This document shows, piece by piece, positions 61,744 to 64,000 of a DNA stretch of 64,000 bases. The stretch covers positions 1 to 64,000 of the forward strand of contig CAKZPB010000136.1 in NCBI GenBank assembly GCA_937138395.1, given 5' to 3'. The position numbers and the translations under genes were made by a program. Position 1 is the first letter of the stretch. Every line of letters starts with the position of its first letter. The DNA comes from an uncultured Pseudomonadota bacterium (GTDB lineage Bacteria; Pseudomonadota; Gammaproteobacteria; Xanthomonadales; Wenzhouxiangellaceae). The notes beneath the pieces were generated by a model. It saw nothing but the letters and a program-made list of their open reading frames with translations, was not told where the DNA came from and ran no database searches.

Positions 61744-63203
61744 GATGCCGCTCCCACAATCGGGCTGCTGCTTTGTGCCAATTCAGCACCCAGCCGACCA
61801 ATATCACCAGCACCCATCACCAGCAGCAAATCCTGATCAATCAACTGCTGGTCCAAAGCCGTCAGCGCCGCGCGCCAGTCAGTAACCCGAACACTTGCAC
61901 GATCGGTTCGACGACTGACTGCGGCTGCCAGTGCGTCGGAGTCGATGCCTGCGATCGGGACTTCACCTGCACTGTAAACGTCGGCCAGGATCAGCACATC
62001 AACCTCGGCCAGCACCCTGGCAAAGGCATCGAACTGGTCGCGCGTGCGTGAATAGCGATGAGGCTGAAAAACCAGCACAAGGCGTCGTTCCGGCCAGCCA
62101 GATCGTGCCGCCTGGACAACAGCATCCAGCTCGGTCGGATGATGGCCATAGTCTTCGAATGCAAGCACCTGGCGTTGACCCAGCTGTAGCTGGCCCTGCA
62201 AAGTACCGATCGGCTCGAATCTGCGGCCAATGCCGGAGAACGAAGCCAGCCCGGTGACAATCTGTTCAGGCGCGAGACTCAGCTCCCAGGCTACTGCAGC
62301 CGCGCCCAGCGCATTCAAGACATTGTGCCGGCCCGGCTGCTGCAGGCAGACATCCAGTCCATGCTCGGCTTCAGGCAACCACAGCTTGAAGTGCATCGAT
62401 CGCCCGTCCTGGCGTACATCGGTGCCGCGCACATCGGCGCGTTGATCGAATCCATAGGTAATGACGGTGCGTCCTACCTGGGGCACCAGTTCGGTCACGT
62501 GCGGGTCTTCTATACACAGCACCGCAACGCCAAAAAACGGCAGGTGATGCAAAAACTGCAGGAACGCCGCTTGCAGTTGGTCAAAACTTCCCTGGTAGGC
62601 ATCCAGGTGATCCCGGTCAATATTGGTAATCAGTGAGATGACCGGCTGCAGGCGCAGGAACGATGCATCCGATTCGTCGGCTTCGGCAACCAGGTATTTG
62701 CCCTGCCCTACACGCGCATTCGAACCGAATGCATGCACCAGACCGCCAATCACGAACGTCGGATCCATGTCGGCATGATCCAGCACGCTGGCAATCAACG
62801 AGGTCGTCGTTGTCTTGCCGTGCGTGCCGGCCACCGCAATGCCCTGGCGAAAGCGCATCAGCTCACCCAGCATTTCGGCGCGACCGACCACCGGAATGCG
62901 CTGCTCGCGCGCAGCCAACAGCTCGACATTATCTTCGGCGATGGCGCTGGAACACACCACAACATCGGCCTTTGCGACGTACTCGATACGGTGTCCGATG
63001 TGTACATCGATACCCTGCTGCCTGAGCTGTTCGACACGGGTCGATTCGCTCAGGTCCGATCCGGACACCTTGAATTCCAGGTTGACCAGCACCTCGGCGA
63101 TGCCGCTCATTCCGGCACCGCCGATGCCGACCATATGGATATGCCGGATCCGATGCATCAGGCTCGGTGCCGGTCGCATGCTTGCATTCAGTGCATTGTT
63201 CAT
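61740..63203 (-). CDS. murC: UDP-N-acetylmuramate--L-alanine ligase
   Basis: IRHIHMVGIGGAGMSGIAEVLVNLEFKVSGSDLSES; VAGTHGKTTTTSLIASVL. Confidence 0.98.
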   Translation of the reverse strand: MNNALNASMRPAPSLMHRIRHIHMVGIGGAGMSGIAEVLVNLEFKVSGSDLSESTRVEQLRQQGIDVHIGHRIEYVAKADVVVCSSAIAEDNVELLAAREQRIPVVGRAEMLGELMRFRQGIAVAGTHGKTTTTSLIASVLDHADMDPTFVIGGLVHAFGSNARVGQGKYLVAEADESDASFLRLQPVISLITNIDRDHLDAYQGSFDQLQAAFLQFLHHLPFFGVAVLCIEDPHVTELVPQVGRTVITYGFDQRADVRGTDVRQDGRSMHFKLWLPEAEHGLDVCLQQPGRHNVLNALGAAAVAWELSLAPEQIVTGLASFSGIGRRFEPIGTLQGQLQLGQRQVLAFEDYGHHPTELDAVVQAARSGWPERRLVLVFQPHRYSRTRDQFDAFARVLAEVDVLILADVYSAGEVPIAGIDSDALAAAVSRRTDRASVRVTDWRAALTALDQQLIDQDLLLVMGAGDIGRLGAELAQSSSPIVGAAS

Positions 63204-64000
63204 CGCATGGCCTCCTGGCAAGCCGCTGCAACATCAGCCGCGGCTTCGGGCCGCGAAAGCGCGCGCGCTCGCAAGGCTTTTTCCAGAAGGTCGTCACGGG
63301 TCAGCTTGCTGATCAGGCTGGCCAGGCTGGCAGCTTCCAGATCATCCTGACGAATCAACCAGGCGGCATCGGCTTCGGACAGGTAGCGGGCGTTGGCTGC
63401 CTGATGGTCGTCGACTGCGGCCGGGAACGGGACCAGCACAGCCGGCACTCCGGCGGCTGCCAGCTCTGCCACGGTCAGCGCACCTGCACGGCAAATCGCC
63501 AGATCGGCCCAGCCCCATGCGGTGGGCATGTCATCGATGAATTCGACAACCTCGCCTTCGACGCCACGCGCTGCATATTGTGCTTTTGCTGTGTCCAAGG
63601 TACGGCCCGCCTGGTGGCGAACGATCGGGCGCTGATCCGGATCAATCAATGCAAGCGCGGCGGGTACAGCCTGATTCAGTGCCAGGGCGCCCTGGCTACC
63701 GCCGATGACCAGAATGCGGATCGGGCCGGTCCGGTCGACGTAGCGGGCGGTCGGTGCCGGCAATGCTGCAATAGCAGGCCGCACCGGGTTGCCGGTCACG
63801 CGCGCCTGCGTGAACACCCCGGGAAAGCCGCTGCAGCGGAATCTTGCGAGCGGCGCCAGCAGTCGATTGGTCCAGCCGGCAATGGCATTCTGCTCATGAA
63901 TGACCAGCGCAATGCCGCGCAGCCGTGCTGCAATTCCACCCGGACCGGCCGCATAGCCACCCATGCTCAGCACGCAGTCGGGCTGCTGCTGTTTCAGTAT
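63200..64000 (-). CDS. murG: UDP-N-acetylglucosamine--N-acetylmuramyl transferase MurG (partial, runs off the right edge)
   Basis: SMGGYAAGPGGIAARLRGIALVIHEQNAIAGWTNRLLAPLA; ILVIGGSQGALALNQAVP; ICRAGALTVAELAAAGVPAVLVPFP; ATGA overlap with murC. Confidence 0.96.
   Translation of the reverse strand: MLKQQQPDCVLSMGGYAAGPGGIAARLRGIALVIHEQNAIAGWTNRLLAPLARFRCSGFPGVFTQARVTGNPVRPAIAALPAPTARYVDRTGPIRILVIGGSQGALALNQAVPAALALIDPDQRPIVRHQAGRTLDTAKAQYAARGVEGEVVEFIDDMPTAWGWADLAICRAGALTVAELAAAGVPAVLVPFPAAVDDHQAANARYLSEADAAWLIRQDDLEAASLASLISKLTRDDLLEKALRARALSRPEAAADVAAACQEAMR

Noticed and set aside
57476-64000. Absence of murB from the dcw block
   Set aside because: murG-murC-ddl-ftsQ-ftsA-ftsZ-lpxC-(gap)-secA is the ordinary E. 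coli-like order; murB is not expected here.

Overview
The window (about 55-57% GC by eye) looks like chromosomal DNA from a gammaproteobacterium. It is almost entirely core genome with a few accessory stretches. I saw no rRNA or tRNA genes, CRISPR arrays, prophage or transposases. Core blocks: ggt (partial), mdh, class II DAHP synthase/dsbB, secF-secD-yajC, coaE, lptG-lptF, uvrA, rplU-rpmA-obgE, rpsT, murJ-ribF-lspA, thiO, pilC-pilD, secA/dciA/lpxC, and the dcw segment ftsZ-ftsA-ftsQ-ddl-murC-murG (partial). Most notable: (1) A tightly coupled operon at 24.6-28.8 kb, possibly to 29.7 kb, encodes a fatty acyl-AMP ligase, a CerR-like epimerase/reductase, an acyl carrier protein and a serine palmitoyltransferase-like enzyme. 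It has the same composition as the Caulobacter ceramide/sphingolipid genes, but no ceramide synthase gene is visible. It lies divergent from an operon of an atypical NTP-transferase plus lptF-lptG. (2) A candidate standalone structured ncRNA of about 180 nt lies at about 13.55-13.73 kb, with a good sigma70-type promoter, a closing stem and an intrinsic terminator, next to a REC-EAL c-di-GMP gene. (3) An SPFH/RHH gene pair has repeated elements inside its promoter spacer. Other observations include gene-order breaks (no ileS between ribF and lspA; no pilB next to pilC) and several U-tract-less hairpins at gene ends. All family calls come from reading motifs by eye; no searches were run.
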